Position numbers and translations under genes: made by a program. The notes under the pieces are model-generated. The model ran no database searches. It was given only the letters and a program-made list of their open reading frames with translations, and had not been told where the DNA came from. Shown here in pieces: positions 43,765 to 53,364 of a stretch of 64,000 nucleotides of DNA; within the stretch, counting starts at the first letter, position 1; each line of letters starts with the position of its first letter. The DNA is from [Clostridium] innocuum (lineage in GTDB: Bacteria > Bacillota_I > Bacilli_A > Erysipelotrichales > Erysipelotrichaceae), in assembly GCA_012317185.1 (NCBI GenBank), contig CP048838.1, positions 2,666,001-2,730,000 on the forward strand, given 5' to 3'.

Positions 43765-43815
43765 AAAAAGCTGTCTGAATCACACGTTTGTCCGTGTATG
43801 AATCAGACAGCTTTT
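43765..43815. terminator. Bidirectional terminator between converging genes
   Basis: Long arms AAAAGCTGTCTGA(AT) and (A)ATCAGACAGCTTTT close a hairpin of about 50 bases with an inner CACACG/CGTGTA helix, flanked by A and T runs. It lies between the flippase-like gene and cyuA. The rest of 43,479-43,839 shows no gene. Confidence 0.85.
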
Positions 43816-43839
43816 CTGCAGCTTGCCTCTTTTCAGCCG

Positions 43840-45114
43840 TTAGTTTTGTATCATCAGCTTTATGATCTCATCATCCGTTTCCTTCATGCCATCTCTTGCC
43901 AGCTGACCGACACCCATGATGGTTTCCTCAATATCGCGGCAAACAATACCCTCTCCGCGATAGAACTGCTTTCCCTTTTGATACATCATACAGCCCATGA
44001 TGCCGGCATCAACCGCCGTTGCTATTTTTGCGGCACAGGACGGCTTTGCACCGTCACAAATCATACCTGACGTTATTGCGAGTGCATTGACAATGGCATG
44101 GCAGATATGATCATAATCTCCGCCCAGCAGATATGCAATCCCTGCACCTGCGCCTGCACCTGCACTGACTGCACCACAATAAGCGGATAGCCGACCGATA
44201 TATTTTTTCTGATACAGTGTGGAGAGATTGGATATGAGCAAGGCCCGGTACAGCTGTTCTTCACTGGATTGGAGCTCCCTTGCATAGGCGATTACCGGAA
44301 GAGAGCAGGTCATTCCCTGATTTCCGCTTCCGCTGTTGATAATAACCGGCAGCTCACAGCCGCTCATTCTGGCATCACTTCCCGCCGCAGCCAGAGCACG
44401 GGCACGAATCTGTACACTGTCACCATAGGTAGAGAGCAGCACGGAACCGATATTGGCACCATAGGAATGGGCTAACCCCTCTTCCGCTATGGCGGTATTG
44501 CATTGAATCTGTCGATCCAGTATCTCCTTTACATCCGCAAGATCCGCTATTTCTGCAAACTCATAGATACCCTGCATCGAAAACTGCATGGCATCCAGCT
44601 GCTCCTGTGTATCCTTGCGTGCCTCTTTGTCCAGCACACACCTTCCATCCTCTTCAATACGTACGATATTGGAATGCTCATTCTGGATACATACCAGTAC
44701 AGTATGCTGCTCTCCGGTAACTCTGACACCGACCTGCAGGGCACAGCTGCACTGCTCATGATGTACATACACTGCTGTCTTTTCAAGAAAAGCTTCCATT
44801 TGCGCGATCTGCTCCGTACGGACATGAGAAATAACCTCCAGTCCGAGGGTTGGATCACCGGCGATAATACCAATAGCTGCCGCACTTTGGATTCCCTTGC
44901 GTCCTCCGGTATTCGGCACCGTAACGCTTTTTACATTTTTGATGATATTGCCACTGGCATAAATATCCACCTGTTTTATATCTTCCTTCAGGCGTGCAGC
45001 TGCCTGTGCTGCCGCATAGGCAATCGCAATCGGCTCTGTACATCCCATCGCCGGAACGAGCTCTTTTTTCAGCAGGGTCACATATCCTCTGTACTGTGCA
45101 TCCTGTTTTTTCAT
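43840..45114 (-). CDS. cyuA: L-cysteine desulfidase / serine dehydratase alpha-like protein
   Basis: 424 residues of the UPF0597/CyuA family, iron-sulfur enzymes that degrade L-cysteine to pyruvate, ammonia and sulfide. Conserved cysteines are in PAMGCTEPIAIAYA, MICDGAKPSCAAK and IMGCMMYQKG; the glycine-rich NSGSGNQGM is also typical. The start at 45,114 follows AAAGGGAG. It is divergent from a LysR regulator, which probably controls it. Confidence 0.88.
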   Translation of the reverse strand: MKKQDAQYRGYVTLLKKELVPAMGCTEPIAIAYAAAQAAARLKEDIKQVDIYASGNIIKNVKSVTVPNTGGRKGIQSAAAIGIIAGDPTLGLEVISHVRTEQIAQMEAFLEKTAVYVHHEQCSCALQVGVRVTGEQHTVLVCIQNEHSNIVRIEEDGRCVLDKEARKDTQEQLDAMQFSMQGIYEFAEIADLADVKEILDRQIQCNTAIAEEGLAHSYGANIGSVLLSTYGDSVQIRARALAAAGSDARMSGCELPVIINSGSGNQGMTCSLPVIAYARELQSSEEQLYRALLISNLSTLYQKKYIGRLSAYCGAVSAGAGAGAGIAYLLGGDYDHICHAIVNALAITSGMICDGAKPSCAAKIATAVDAGIMGCMMYQKGKQFYRGEGIVCRDIEETIMGVGQLARDGMKETDDEIIKLMIQN

Positions 45115-45236
45115 AAAATTTCTCCCTTTTCGCATTTTGCGTTGACTTCTCTTTAAATGTATTATATCATCACCATATATTTATGAAAATTTTATATATT
45201 TTATAAGATGATTAAATTATCTTTATGGGAGGATTT

Positions 45237-46109
45237 ATGGAATTACGTACACTACGAACATTTCAGCGGGTAGCTCAGCTGAAGAGCTTCTCAAAGGCTG
45301 CGGCTGCACTGGGCTATACACAGGCTGCGGTCACCATTCAAATTCAGCAGCTGGAGAAAGAGCTGCACACCCGTCTGTTTGACCGTTTCGGCAAGACGAT
45401 TTCGCTTACGCAGCAGGGAACTATATTTTATGACTATGCCTGCCGCATCCTCGATGAAAGTGAAAAAGCCAAGCTTGCACTGCAGGAAGCACAGGAGCTG
45501 GAGGGACATCTGCGCATCGGCATGACGGAATCCCTGTGTGCATCCTCCTTTCCAAAACTGCTGCATGCCTTTCATACAACGTATCCGCATATCTCCATCA
45601 GCGTGGAAACCTCATCACCGGAAATTTTACTGGATATGATGAATCATAATGAGCTGGATATCGTCTATTTCATCGACCGCCGCCAGTATCATCCCGACTG
45701 GATCCGCGTCGTTGATGAACCGGAGGAAATCGTGTTTGTCTGCCATCCCTCTCATGCGCTAACAAAACGGAAATCACTGATTCTCAAGGACTTATTACAG
45801 GAGGAGCTGATTCTGACGGAAAGTGCAGCCAGCTATCGTTATGAGCTGGATCAGTATGCCCTGTCCATTAAACAGCAGGTGCATCCATACCTGGAAATAG
45901 GGAATACAGAATTCATCATACGGGAGCTGTTGAGTGAATGTGAGATTTCCTTTCTTCCCGCCTTCTGTGTGCAGCCCTATGTAGATCAGGGACGTCTGTC
46001 CATCCTGCGGCCGCGAGATTTTCAGCTGCGTGTATACCGCCAGATTGTTTATCATAAAAGCAAATGGCTCACACCGCATATGAATGCCTTTTTATCCTTT
46101 GCTTCCTAG
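45237..46109 (+). CDS. LysR-family transcriptional regulator
   Basis: 290 residues. N-terminal winged HTH (MELRTLRTFQRVAQLKSFSK, TQAAVTIQIQQLEKELHTRL) and a LysR substrate-binding domain from about 90. The start at 45,237 follows GGGAGG. The divergent partner, sharing a 122-base AT-rich promoter region, is cyuA, so sensing of cysteine or a related amino acid is the natural hypothesis. Confidence 0.9.
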   Translation: MELRTLRTFQRVAQLKSFSKAAAALGYTQAAVTIQIQQLEKELHTRLFDRFGKTISLTQQGTIFYDYACRILDESEKAKLALQEAQELEGHLRIGMTESLCASSFPKLLHAFHTTYPHISISVETSSPEILLDMMNHNELDIVYFIDRRQYHPDWIRVVDEPEEIVFVCHPSHALTKRKSLILKDLLQEELILTESAASYRYELDQYALSIKQQVHPYLEIGNTEFIIRELLSECEISFLPAFCVQPYVDQGRLSILRPRDFQLRVYRQIVYHKSKWLTPHMNAFLSFAS

Positions 46110-46198
46110 TGGATCTAAATTTTTAGCGTTCTGAGAGGTCCCTCTGCACCTGTGTCTAGCCTCTCCTGACGCTAATGCACAAGACATTTTAAAAGCAT

Positions 46199-46225
46199 AA
46201 AAAGACGGCATCTGCCATCTTTTTT
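46199..46225. terminator. Bidirectional terminator between lysR and pta
   Basis: GACGGC (46,204-46,209) pairs with GCCATC (46,214-46,219) with one mismatch, with A and T runs on the two sides. Confidence 0.7.
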
Positions 46226-47196
46226 CAGGATCGATTCTCAACTGCCTGCACACCGGTAATGATACCGATGGAATAGATCGTATCCACGCTTGCCCTGCGC
46301 GTCAAGATATTGACCGGTTTACGCAAGCCCTGTAAAATCGGGCCAAACATGGTAAAGCCACCCAGCTCGACAGCAATCTTATAGCCGATATTTCCGGCAT
46401 CGATATTCGGGAATATCAGTGTATTCATCTCCCCGGCGATGGCTGAATGCGGAGCCTTTACCTTTGCGACGATTGGAGAGATTGCCGCATCCACCTGAAT
46501 CTCCCCGTCAACAGCAAAATCCAGCGGCATCCGTTTCAGATGCTCCGCTACGACGCGCACCTTATCCACACTTGCTCCGCTTCCCGACCCAAACGAGGAA
46601 TACGATAAAATACCAACCTTCGGTTCAATACCAAACTGCCGTGCTGTTCTGGCACACTGGAGGGTAATCTCCACCAGCTCCTGAACCGATGGATCCACAT
46701 TCAGTGTACAGTCCCCCATAATGTAATGGATGTTATCCCGCTCCAGCAGAACACAGCTGGAAACGGTTCGCTCATTCTCGGCAGTCCGAATGAGCTGTAA
46801 AGCGGGACGCATGGTTTCCGCTGTTGTTGCGATAACACCGCCAACCAGACCGTCAATATAGCCAAGCTCCAGATACATTGTTGAAAAATAATTGATATCC
46901 TTTAGTTTATCCTCACATGCTTCCCTGGTCCAGTCACCACGGCGAATCATCAGCATGCGTGACACCATTTCCGCCTTATTCGCAAAGCTTTCCATATCTG
47001 CGATTTCCACACCGCTGATATCAGCGCCAAGCTCCTTCGCATGCCGGAGAATTTCCTTTTTATGACCAATCAGCACCGGCAGTATAAAGCCGTTTTCCAC
47101 ATGCCGTATCGCTGCACGGATCACGTCGGGATTCGCTCCCTCCGCAAATCCGATTCTGGGATGCTTACCCAACAGATGATGCTCCAGATTTTTCAT
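46225..47196 (-). CDS. pta: Phosphate acetyltransferase
   Basis: 323 residues. It interconverts acetyl-CoA and acetyl phosphate in fermentative acetate production. Characteristic segments are ATTAETMRPALQLIRT, YSSFGSGSGASVDKVR, FPNIDAGNIGYKIAVELGG and GPILQGLRKPVN. It is the short single-domain Firmicutes form. The start at 47,196 follows AAAGGTGAG; the upstream frame extension is not protein-like. No ackA gene is adjacent. Confidence 0.93.
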   Translation of the reverse strand: MKNLEHHLLGKHPRIGFAEGANPDVIRAAIRHVENGFILPVLIGHKKEILRHAKELGADISGVEIADMESFANKAEMVSRMLMIRRGDWTREACEDKLKDINYFSTMYLELGYIDGLVGGVIATTAETMRPALQLIRTAENERTVSSCVLLERDNIHYIMGDCTLNVDPSVQELVEITLQCARTARQFGIEPKVGILSYSSFGSGSGASVDKVRVVAEHLKRMPLDFAVDGEIQVDAAISPIVAKVKAPHSAIAGEMNTLIFPNIDAGNIGYKIAVELGGFTMFGPILQGLRKPVNILTRRASVDTIYSIGIITGVQAVENRS

Positions 47197-47378
47197 ATGC
47201 CAATCACACTCACCTTTCTTTACAGCTATTCTACCACCTGTGATAACGCTTTCAAATAAAAACTTTATGAATTTTTTCACAACATTTGGAGAACACGGCA
47301 GATTTCCTGCTTGCAAGTATATGCCAGGTATCGTACAATGAGCATAAAGACAAGGAGCCAAGAGAAGGAGGTGCTGAT

Positions 47379-47729
47379 ATGAACGTGATATTTCACATCG
47401 ACGAAGAAAAACGCTGGCCGCTTGTACAGAGAAATGTAACCCATATGCTTGCCTATTGCGAACAGCTGCAGCAGGATTTCCATATTGAAATCGTCGTTAA
47501 TGGAAGAGCCGTCCGGCAGCTGAAGGAGGAGGCCGCAGAGCAGCTGGAATACAAAGCAGTTTTCTGTAATTTTATAAAACGCGGTGTCATCATAGCCGCC
47601 TGCCGCAATGCCATGAAGGGGCAGAGGATGGAGGAGCAGGAGCTTTTAAACGGTGTGACAACGGTTGCAAGCGGTGTTGTGGAGCTTGCCGTTAAGCAGC
47701 AGGCGGGATATTCCTACATCAAACCGTAA
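47379..47729 (+). CDS. DsrE/DsrF-like family protein
   Basis: 116 residues with the DsrE-like alpha/beta pattern (NVIFHIDEEKRWPLVQRNVT, FHIEIVVNGRAVRQL, GVIIAACRNAMKG, VEELAVKQ-like end). A cysteine sits in IIAACRNAM, a common persulfide-carrying position in this family. AGAAGGAGG precedes the start at 47,379. Sulfur-relay or redox functions are known for relatives; the specific role is unknown. Confidence 0.75.
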   Translation: MNVIFHIDEEKRWPLVQRNVTHMLAYCEQLQQDFHIEIVVNGRAVRQLKEEAAEQLEYKAVFCNFIKRGVIIAACRNAMKGQRMEEQELLNGVTTVASGVVELAVKQQAGYSYIKP

Positions 47730-47752
47730 TCCGGCGAAGGTCGGATTTTTTA
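47729..47752 (+). terminator. Terminator after the DsrE-like gene
   Basis: AATCCG (47,729-47,734) pairs with CGGATT (47,742-47,747), followed by T-rich sequence. Confidence 0.75.
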
Positions 47753-47809
47753 TTTGAAATAAATGGAAATCCATACTATAATAAATACCACCTGGAAAGG
47801 AGGATGCAC

Positions 47810-48484
47810 ATGCTGAAAAAAACGGCAGCCTGGATCAGGGAGCATCCCTATGCGCTGTGCCTTCTTTATTTTATCCCCTATCTGATTTACTTTGAGCTTT
47901 TGGAGGCCTTTGCGGTTCCCAAATTTATCATACACTGTCCGCTGGATGACTGGATCCCTTTTCATGAAGGCTTTGTTATACCTTATTTTGCCTGGTTCCC
48001 CATGCTTGCAGTCTCTCTTGGTTATTTTCTGTTCCACTCGCGAAGGGATTTTCTGGATCTGTGCTTTATTATGTTCACCGGTATGACAATCTGTCTGCTG
48101 ATCTATACCGTACTGCCCAACGGTCTACAGCTGCGTCCTGCTGTTGTACGTGACAATCTGCTTGCCCGTATTGCCGGTATGCTGTATGCCATTGATACAC
48201 CGACGAACGTCTGTCCGTCCATTCATGTTTCCAGTACCGTGGCGATTATGATCATTGTTATGCGCTATCAAAAGTTTTCTCATGCGGCACTGGTCAAAGG
48301 CTTTACCCTGTTTTGCGGAATCGCAGTATGTCTTTCAACCGTTGTACTGAAACAGCATTCCGTCATTGATGTCGTTCTCGGAGGGCTTCTCACACTTATC
48401 TTATATAAGGTATGTATGCAAACAGACTGGATGAAATATCTGCGCAAACTCCCATATAGGAAGCTTCTATCTCGTAAGTCTTAG
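47810..48484 (+). CDS. PAP2-family membrane phosphatase
   Basis: 224 residues with about six transmembrane helices. The PAP2 signature is present: CPSIHVSS (catalytic His) and KQHSVIDVVLGG (second His and Asp). It probably dephosphorylates a lipid phosphate such as undecaprenyl or phosphatidic acid derivatives. The second ATG (47,810) is used because GGAGG is then seven bases away; the ATG at 47,804 directly abuts it. Confidence 0.85.
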   Translation: MLKKTAAWIREHPYALCLLYFIPYLIYFELLEAFAVPKFIIHCPLDDWIPFHEGFVIPYFAWFPMLAVSLGYFLFHSRRDFLDLCFIMFTGMTICLLIYTVLPNGLQLRPAVVRDNLLARIAGMLYAIDTPTNVCPSIHVSSTVAIMIIVMRYQKFSHAALVKGFTLFCGIAVCLSTVVLKQHSVIDVVLGGLLTLILYKVCMQTDWMKYLRKLPYRKLLSRKS

Positions 48485-48498
48485 GCTTTAAAGCATGC

Positions 48499-48527
48499 AA
48501 AAAGATGCAGACCTTCTGCATCTTTTT
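48499..48527. terminator. Bidirectional terminator between PAP2 and aldolase genes
   Basis: AAAAGATGCAG pairs with CTGCATCTTTT around a 5-base loop, with runs on both sides. Confidence 0.9.
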
Positions 48528-48554
48528 ATAGGCTCCATGCATACATGCTATCTC

Positions 48555-49442
48555 TCAGGTAATGCTGGCATCATAAATAGACTGTATGGAGCTTTTCAGT
48601 AAGGCTTCAAATTCATCATCACTCTGGGTTACGCAAAGTCCCTGTGATAATGCACGGGAGAAGCTCGCAATCAGTCCCGGATTTCTTGCAAGCCTTACAT
48701 TCGCTTCATCTCTTGTATACCCTCCGGATAATGCGACTATGCGCAGAACATGCGGATCATTCATCAGCTCTGTGTAGAAACCGTCAACACTTGGAATGGT
48801 CAGCTTGAACATAATGATTTCATCTGCCGTCAGCTTCGCCAGATGCTTTTTGATTTCCGCCTTCAGCAATACCTCACAATCCGCCTTGTCCGATGCTGTA
48901 ATATCTACCTCAGGCTCAAGAATCGGCACCAATCCTGCCGCACAGATACGTTTACCGATAGCGAACTGCTGCTCGACGATAGCGTGGATACCATCCGTAT
49001 TGCTTTCCCTGATAACAGAGCGCATCTTCGTTCCAAAGATATGGCGCTGTTTTGCACGCTCGAGCAGCTCCTCCAGCTGTGGAATTTCCTTCATCAGCTG
49101 AACGCCGTTTTCCAATGGGGCAAGCCCCTTGTCCACCTTCAGAATCGGAAGAATTCCCTTTTGATTCCACAGATAGTCAGCAGTGTACTCGTTGTTCACC
49201 TTCCGTTCCATGGTGTTTTCAAACAGAATGGCTGCAAGTATATGCTCGCTTGTAAAGGAAGGGCATGTCATTATTCTGGTTCTCATCTCATGAACCAGAT
49301 CAAACATCTCTTCATCGCTATGATATGCATCCTCTGCAATACCATACAGTCGAAGTGCTTTCGGTGTACTGCCGCCGCTTTGATCAAGCGCCGCAATAAA
49401 ACCTTTGCCTGTGTGCATGCGAATACGTTTTGGATCACTCAT
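48555..49442 (-). CDS. fda: Class I fructose-bisphosphate aldolase
   Basis: 295 residues. It cleaves fructose-1,6-bisphosphate through a Schiff base, without metal. Family segments are GKGFIAALDQSGGSTPKAL at the N-terminus, EEMFDLVHEMRTRIM, ILKVDKGLAPLENGVQLM and EIIMFKLTIPSV, where the lysine is the likely Schiff-base residue. It is similar to the staphylococcal FdaB type. The start at 49,442 follows GGAGG. Confidence 0.92.
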   Translation of the reverse strand: MSDPKRIRMHTGKGFIAALDQSGGSTPKALRLYGIAEDAYHSDEEMFDLVHEMRTRIMTCPSFTSEHILAAILFENTMERKVNNEYTADYLWNQKGILPILKVDKGLAPLENGVQLMKEIPQLEELLERAKQRHIFGTKMRSVIRESNTDGIHAIVEQQFAIGKRICAAGLVPILEPEVDITASDKADCEVLLKAEIKKHLAKLTADEIIMFKLTIPSVDGFYTELMNDPHVLRIVALSGGYTRDEANVRLARNPGLIASFSRALSQGLCVTQSDDEFEALLKSSIQSIYDASIT

Positions 49443-49597
49443 GATGATACCTCCTTCCATCTATTGTCATCATACCATTTTATGATGCAAAAAAACAGTG
49501 CTATTGAGTATTTCAACATATCGGTATGCAGCATAGTCACAGCAGCATCAATGCATTGGATGGAATAAAAAAGGGATATCTAAAGTATCGTAGGAAT

Positions 49598-49634
49598 AAA
49601 AAAGCCGGTTCCTCCTATTCAGATGTCCGGCTTT
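49598..49634 (-). terminator. Terminator of the pfl operon
   Basis: AAGCCGG pairs with CCGGCTT around an 18-base loop, followed on the minus strand by six T, just beyond the pflA stop. Confidence 0.85.
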
Positions 49635-49642
49635 GTGAGTAT

Positions 49643-50383
49643 TCACGAATCATACTGTGCTGTATGTAAAAGCTCATTCGCATGCTTTACGAGTGCTTTG
49701 TCCGGAGGCAGGACATCCTTTAGTGCATAGGTATAGCCAAGCTCCTCCCACTTGTAGGCACCCAGTGTATGATATGGCAGAATCTCAACACGCGCTACAT
49801 TATGCAGAGTCTGCAAAAAGGTATCCAGCTTATGAAGGTCCTCATCACTGTCATTGATACCAGGTACCAGCACATGACGAATCCAGACAGGCTTACCGAT
49901 ATCAGAAAGATATTTTGCCAGATCCAGAATATTGCGGTTGCTTTTTCCCGTCAGTGCACGATGCTTTTTTTCATCATAAACCTTAAGATCCAGCAGGATG
50001 AGGTCTGTGACATTCATCAGCTCCTGGAATTTATCAAAAAAGTCCCCTTCACCGGTAAACGGATTTCCCGCCGTATCCAGAACAGTGTGAATGTTTTCCT
50101 TCTTCGCCTTTTGAAACAAATCCAGAAGAAAGTCAATTTGCAGCAAAGGCTCTCCCCCGCTGACCGTAATACCGCCGTTTTTGCCCCAGTAGCTGCGATA
50201 ACGCATCGCACGCTTCAGCAATGCTTCACTGTCTGTATCCGGCTCCCCGCATTTCCAGGTATCCGGATTATGGCAATACTGGCAGCGCATGGCACAGCCT
50301 TTTAGAAATATAACAAAGCGCACCCCCGGTCCATCAACGGAGCCAAAGGTTTCAATGGAATGAATCGCTCCTTTTACACTCAT
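49643..50383 (-). CDS. pflA: Pyruvate formate-lyase-activating enzyme
   Basis: 246 residues. A radical SAM enzyme that installs the glycyl radical in PflB. The cluster motif CAMRCQYCHNPDTW is near residue 30 and GGITVSGGEPLLQ near 70. The start at 50,383 follows GGAGGTG. It is 61 bases downstream of pflB and on the same strand, so under the same riboswitch-controlled transcript. Confidence 0.95.
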   Translation of the reverse strand: MSVKGAIHSIETFGSVDGPGVRFVIFLKGCAMRCQYCHNPDTWKCGEPDTDSEALLKRAMRYRSYWGKNGGITVSGGEPLLQIDFLLDLFQKAKKENIHTVLDTAGNPFTGEGDFFDKFQELMNVTDLILLDLKVYDEKKHRALTGKSNRNILDLAKYLSDIGKPVWIRHVLVPGINDSDEDLHKLDTFLQTLHNVARVEILPYHTLGAYKWEELGYTYALKDVLPPDKALVKHANELLHTAQYDS

Positions 50384-50444
50384 AAAATCACCTCCGTAAA
50401 CGTAGAAAGGCCTGTTTGTATAACAGACCTCTTTTCTTTGTAAC

Positions 50445-52700
50445 TTACAGACTTGCGTGGCAGGTTCTGGAAATAACATCCAGCTGCTGTTCACGCGTCA
50501 GGTCAATGAATTTTACAGCATATCCGGAAACACGGATCGTGAAGTTTGCATACTCCTCTTTTTCCGGATGCTCCATGGCATCATGCAGCTTTTCAATACC
50601 GAATACATTGACATTCAGATGATGGGCTCCCTGATCAAAGTAGCCATCCAGAACATGTACCAGATTATCGGCACGCTCATCCTCATTGTGTCCAAGCGCA
50701 TCCGGACTGATGGTCTGCGTATTGCTGATGCCGTCCAATGCATATTCATAAGGCAGCTTGGTTACGGAATTCAAAGAAGCCAGCAGACCGTTCTGTTCTG
50801 CACCATAGGAAGGGTTTGCCCCCGGTGACAATGGCTCTCCGGCCTTACGTCCGTCCGGCAGAGCTCCGGTAGCCTTACCATATACGACATTGGAGGTGAT
50901 AGTAAGAATCGAGGTTGTCGGTTCAGAGTCACGATAGGTATGACGCTTCTCGATTTTCTCCATAAAGGTCTTTAACAGCCACACTGCAATATCATCCGCA
51001 CGGTCATCATCATTTCCATAGCGCGGGAAATCACCCTCGATTTCATAATCAATAACCAGTCCGTCTTCATCACGAACCGTCTTAACCTTGGCATATTTGA
51101 TTGCTGCCAGGGAATCTACGACATGGGAGAATCCGGCAATGCCTGTCGCAAAGGTTCTGCGCACATCGGTATCGATCAGTGCCATTAAGGAGCTTTCATA
51201 ATAATATTTATCATGCATGTACTGAATCAGGTTCAGGATGTTGACATACAGATCAGCCAGCCATTCCATCATATTGTCATACTTATGCATAACCTCATCA
51301 TAATCCAGATATTCACTGGTAATCGGACGATATTCCGGACCGACCTGTGCTTTCGTCTTTTCATCAATTCCACCGTTAATTGCATACAACAGACATTTTG
51401 CAAGGTTAGCACGTGCTCCGAAGAACTGCATTTCCTTACCTGTCTGCGTGGCACTCACACAGCAGCATACCGCATAGTCATCCCCCCATACCGGGCGCAT
51501 AACATCATCATTCTCATACTGTACGGAGCTTGTCTCAATCGAGATGCGTGCGGAATATGTCTTGAAGCTTTCCGGCAGATGAGAGGAATACAGCACCGTC
51601 AGATTCGGCTCCGGTGCCGGTCCCATATTTTCCAGTGTATGCAGGAAACGGAAGTCGGATTTTGTAACCATATGGCGACCATCCATACCCAGACCTGCCA
51701 GATCCAGTGTAGCCCATACCGGGTCACCGGAGAACAGCTGGTTATAAGAAGGAATACGTGCAAATTTCACCATACGGAACTTCATCGTCATATGATCGAT
51801 CAGCTCCTGTGCTTCACTTTCGGTAAGAATTCCTGCCTCCAGATCACGTTCGATATAAATATCCAGGAAGGTGGAAACACGTCCGACACTCATTGCAGCA
51901 CCGTTCTGTGTCTTGATGGCCGCAAGATAACCGAAATACAGCCACTGAACTGCCTCCTTCGCGGTTGTAGCAGGTCCGCTGATATCAAAGCCGTAAAGTG
52001 CAGCCATCGCCTTCATACCCTTTAACGCCTTGATCTGCTCAGCCAGCTCCTCACGCTGACGGATGATGTCATCGCTCATTACACCGCAGCCGCAGTTTGC
52101 CTTATCCTTCTGTTTCTGTTCGATCAGATAATCGATACCGTACAGAGCAACACGACGGTAATCGCCAACGATTCGTCCGCGTCCATAGGTATCCGGAAGA
52201 CCGGTAACGATTTTGTTCCGTCTTGCCAGTCGCATTTCCGGTGTATAGCAGTCAAACACGGCATCGTTGTGTGTCTTGTGATATTCATGGAAGATTTCAT
52301 GCAGCTTTTCACTTGGCTCATATCCATAGGTCGTACATGCCTCTTCACTCATTTTAATACCGCCGTATGGCATGAAAGCACGCTTCAGCGGCTTGTCTGT
52401 CTGCAAGCCGACGACTGCTTCCATATCCTTTAATTCATCCTTGATGTAGCCGGGGCCATAAGAGGTCAAAGAGGAAACGATTTCTGTTTCCATATCGAGA
52501 ACACCGTTCTTTGCGCGTTCTTCCTTCTGCAGCTTCTGCAGCTCCTGCCACAGCTTGTTAGTTGCTTCTGTCGGTTCAGCCAGAAACGACTCGTCCCCGT
52601 CATATGGCTTGTAGTTGTTCTGAATAAAATCCCGAACATTGATTTCCTCTTTCCAGAGGCGGCCTGTAAAGCCTTCCCATTCTTTGCGTTCATTCATCAT
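50445..52700 (-). CDS. pflB: Formate C-acetyltransferase (pyruvate formate-lyase)
   Basis: 751 residues. It converts pyruvate and CoA to acetyl-CoA and formate under anaerobic conditions. Catalytic cysteines are in [14 protein letters not shown] and the glycyl-radical glycine in [13 protein letters not shown] near the C-terminus. Length is normal. The ATG at 52,700 is used (a second ATG follows directly); AGGAGG is upstream. The leader carries a ZTP riboswitch, linking formate production to one-carbon and purine status. Confidence 0.96.
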   Translation of the reverse strand: MMNERKEWEGFTGRLWKEEINVRDFIQNNYKPYDGDESFLAEPTEATNKLWQELQKLQKEERAKNGVLDMETEIVSSLTSYGPGYIKDELKDMEAVVGLQTDKPLKRAFMPYGGIKMSEEACTTYGYEPSEKLHEIFHEYHKTHNDAVFDCYTPEMRLARRNKIVTGLPDTYGRGRIVGDYRRVALYGIDYLIEQKQKDKANCGCGVMSDDIIRQREELAEQIKALKGMKAMAALYGFDISGPATTAKEAVQWLYFGYLAAIKTQNGAAMSVGRVSTFLDIYIERDLEAGILTESEAQELIDHMTMKFRMVKFARIPSYNQLFSGDPVWATLDLAGLGMDGRHMVTKSDFRFLHTLENMGPAPEPNLTVLYSSHLPESFKTYSARISIETSSVQYENDDVMRPVWGDDYAVCCCVSATQTGKEMQFFGARANLAKCLLYAINGGIDEKTKAQVGPEYRPITSEYLDYDEVMHKYDNMMEWLADLYVNILNLIQYMHDKYYYESSLMALIDTDVRRTFATGIAGFSHVVDSLAAIKYAKVKTVRDEDGLVIDYEIEGDFPRYGNDDDRADDIAVWLLKTFMEKIEKRHTYRDSEPTTSILTITSNVVYGKATGALPDGRKAGEPLSPGANPSYGAEQNGLLASLNSVTKLPYEYALDGISNTQTISPDALGHNEDERADNLVHVLDGYFDQGAHHLNVNVFGIEKLHDAMEHPEKEEYANFTIRVSGYAVKFIDLTREQQLDVISRTCHASL

Positions 52701-52775
52701 AAATCCTGCGTCCTCCTGTTTCATTCTGTTATGAAATGGTTTCGTAAGATAAATCATAGGACTGATTCATCCACA

Positions 52776-52880
52776 AGAAAAGAGCCGACAGTTGTCCCGA
52801 GCTCTTCTGCCCAGACGGTCGGCCCCTATACATTATACTCCCTGTGGTCAATTCCACTTCCGTCAGTCATATAACTGAAT
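52776..52880 (-). promoter_or_regulatory. ZTP (pfl-motif) riboswitch with terminator
   Basis: Read on the minus strand from 52,880, the aptamer is recognisable. P1 pairs UUAUAU with GUAUAA. The conserved strand is GACUGACGGAA. P2 is GUGG/CCAC, followed by AGGGAG. The 3' conserved CCGUCUGGGCA is at about 52,808-52,818. GACGG can pair with CCGUC as the known pseudoknot. A terminator follows (AGAGC ... GCUCUUUU, about 52,776-52,806) that overlaps the closing pairs GCCGAC/GUCGGC. ZMP/ZTP binding should prevent termination and switch pflB-pflA on. Confidence 0.88.
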
Positions 52881-53364
52881 AAACTGTATCATTTTTTCAG
52901 CCGAACGTCAATAGGCTTGCATACAAAATAAGCTTACAAAATAAGAAGGTCACGATTCACAGCAAATCCACGAAAAGAAGGATCAAACAGAAGTATAACA
53001 ATCACACAGGATGGAAAGTCATTCCCCCGTCAGATTATTACATCTTTTCTTTTTTGAAAATTCGTTTATAAACTGTGAACAGTAACAAAAGCAGACCGCC
53101 TGTCCGCCGTATCGTGGAAACAGACAGTCTGATCGTGAAGTCAGATTTGGGCTGGTTGTAAAGTTATAAGGAAAACAAAGAACTGCAATCTCTTTGTTAG
53201 TTTAATCTAACTTCATATATAGAATACTCTTTTTTACAGCATCTGTCAATGAAAACATCCTGAACTCTTTATAAAAAAAGAAGCTGATGATGATAAGGTG
53301 CGCAACTTCAGAAAATAAAAACGAAAAGGCTTTGAATTCCTCTCCGTCTTTCTTCATATGTATG
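52881..53364. other. Non-coding region between pfl and SDR genes
   Basis: It holds the pfl promoter region on the right side of the riboswitch and a GC-rich hairpin at about 53,092-53,131 (CAGAC ... GTCTG with inner pairing) followed on the minus strand by CTTTTGTT. That hairpin is a likely terminator for the SDR gene. No gene is seen. Confidence 0.5.
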
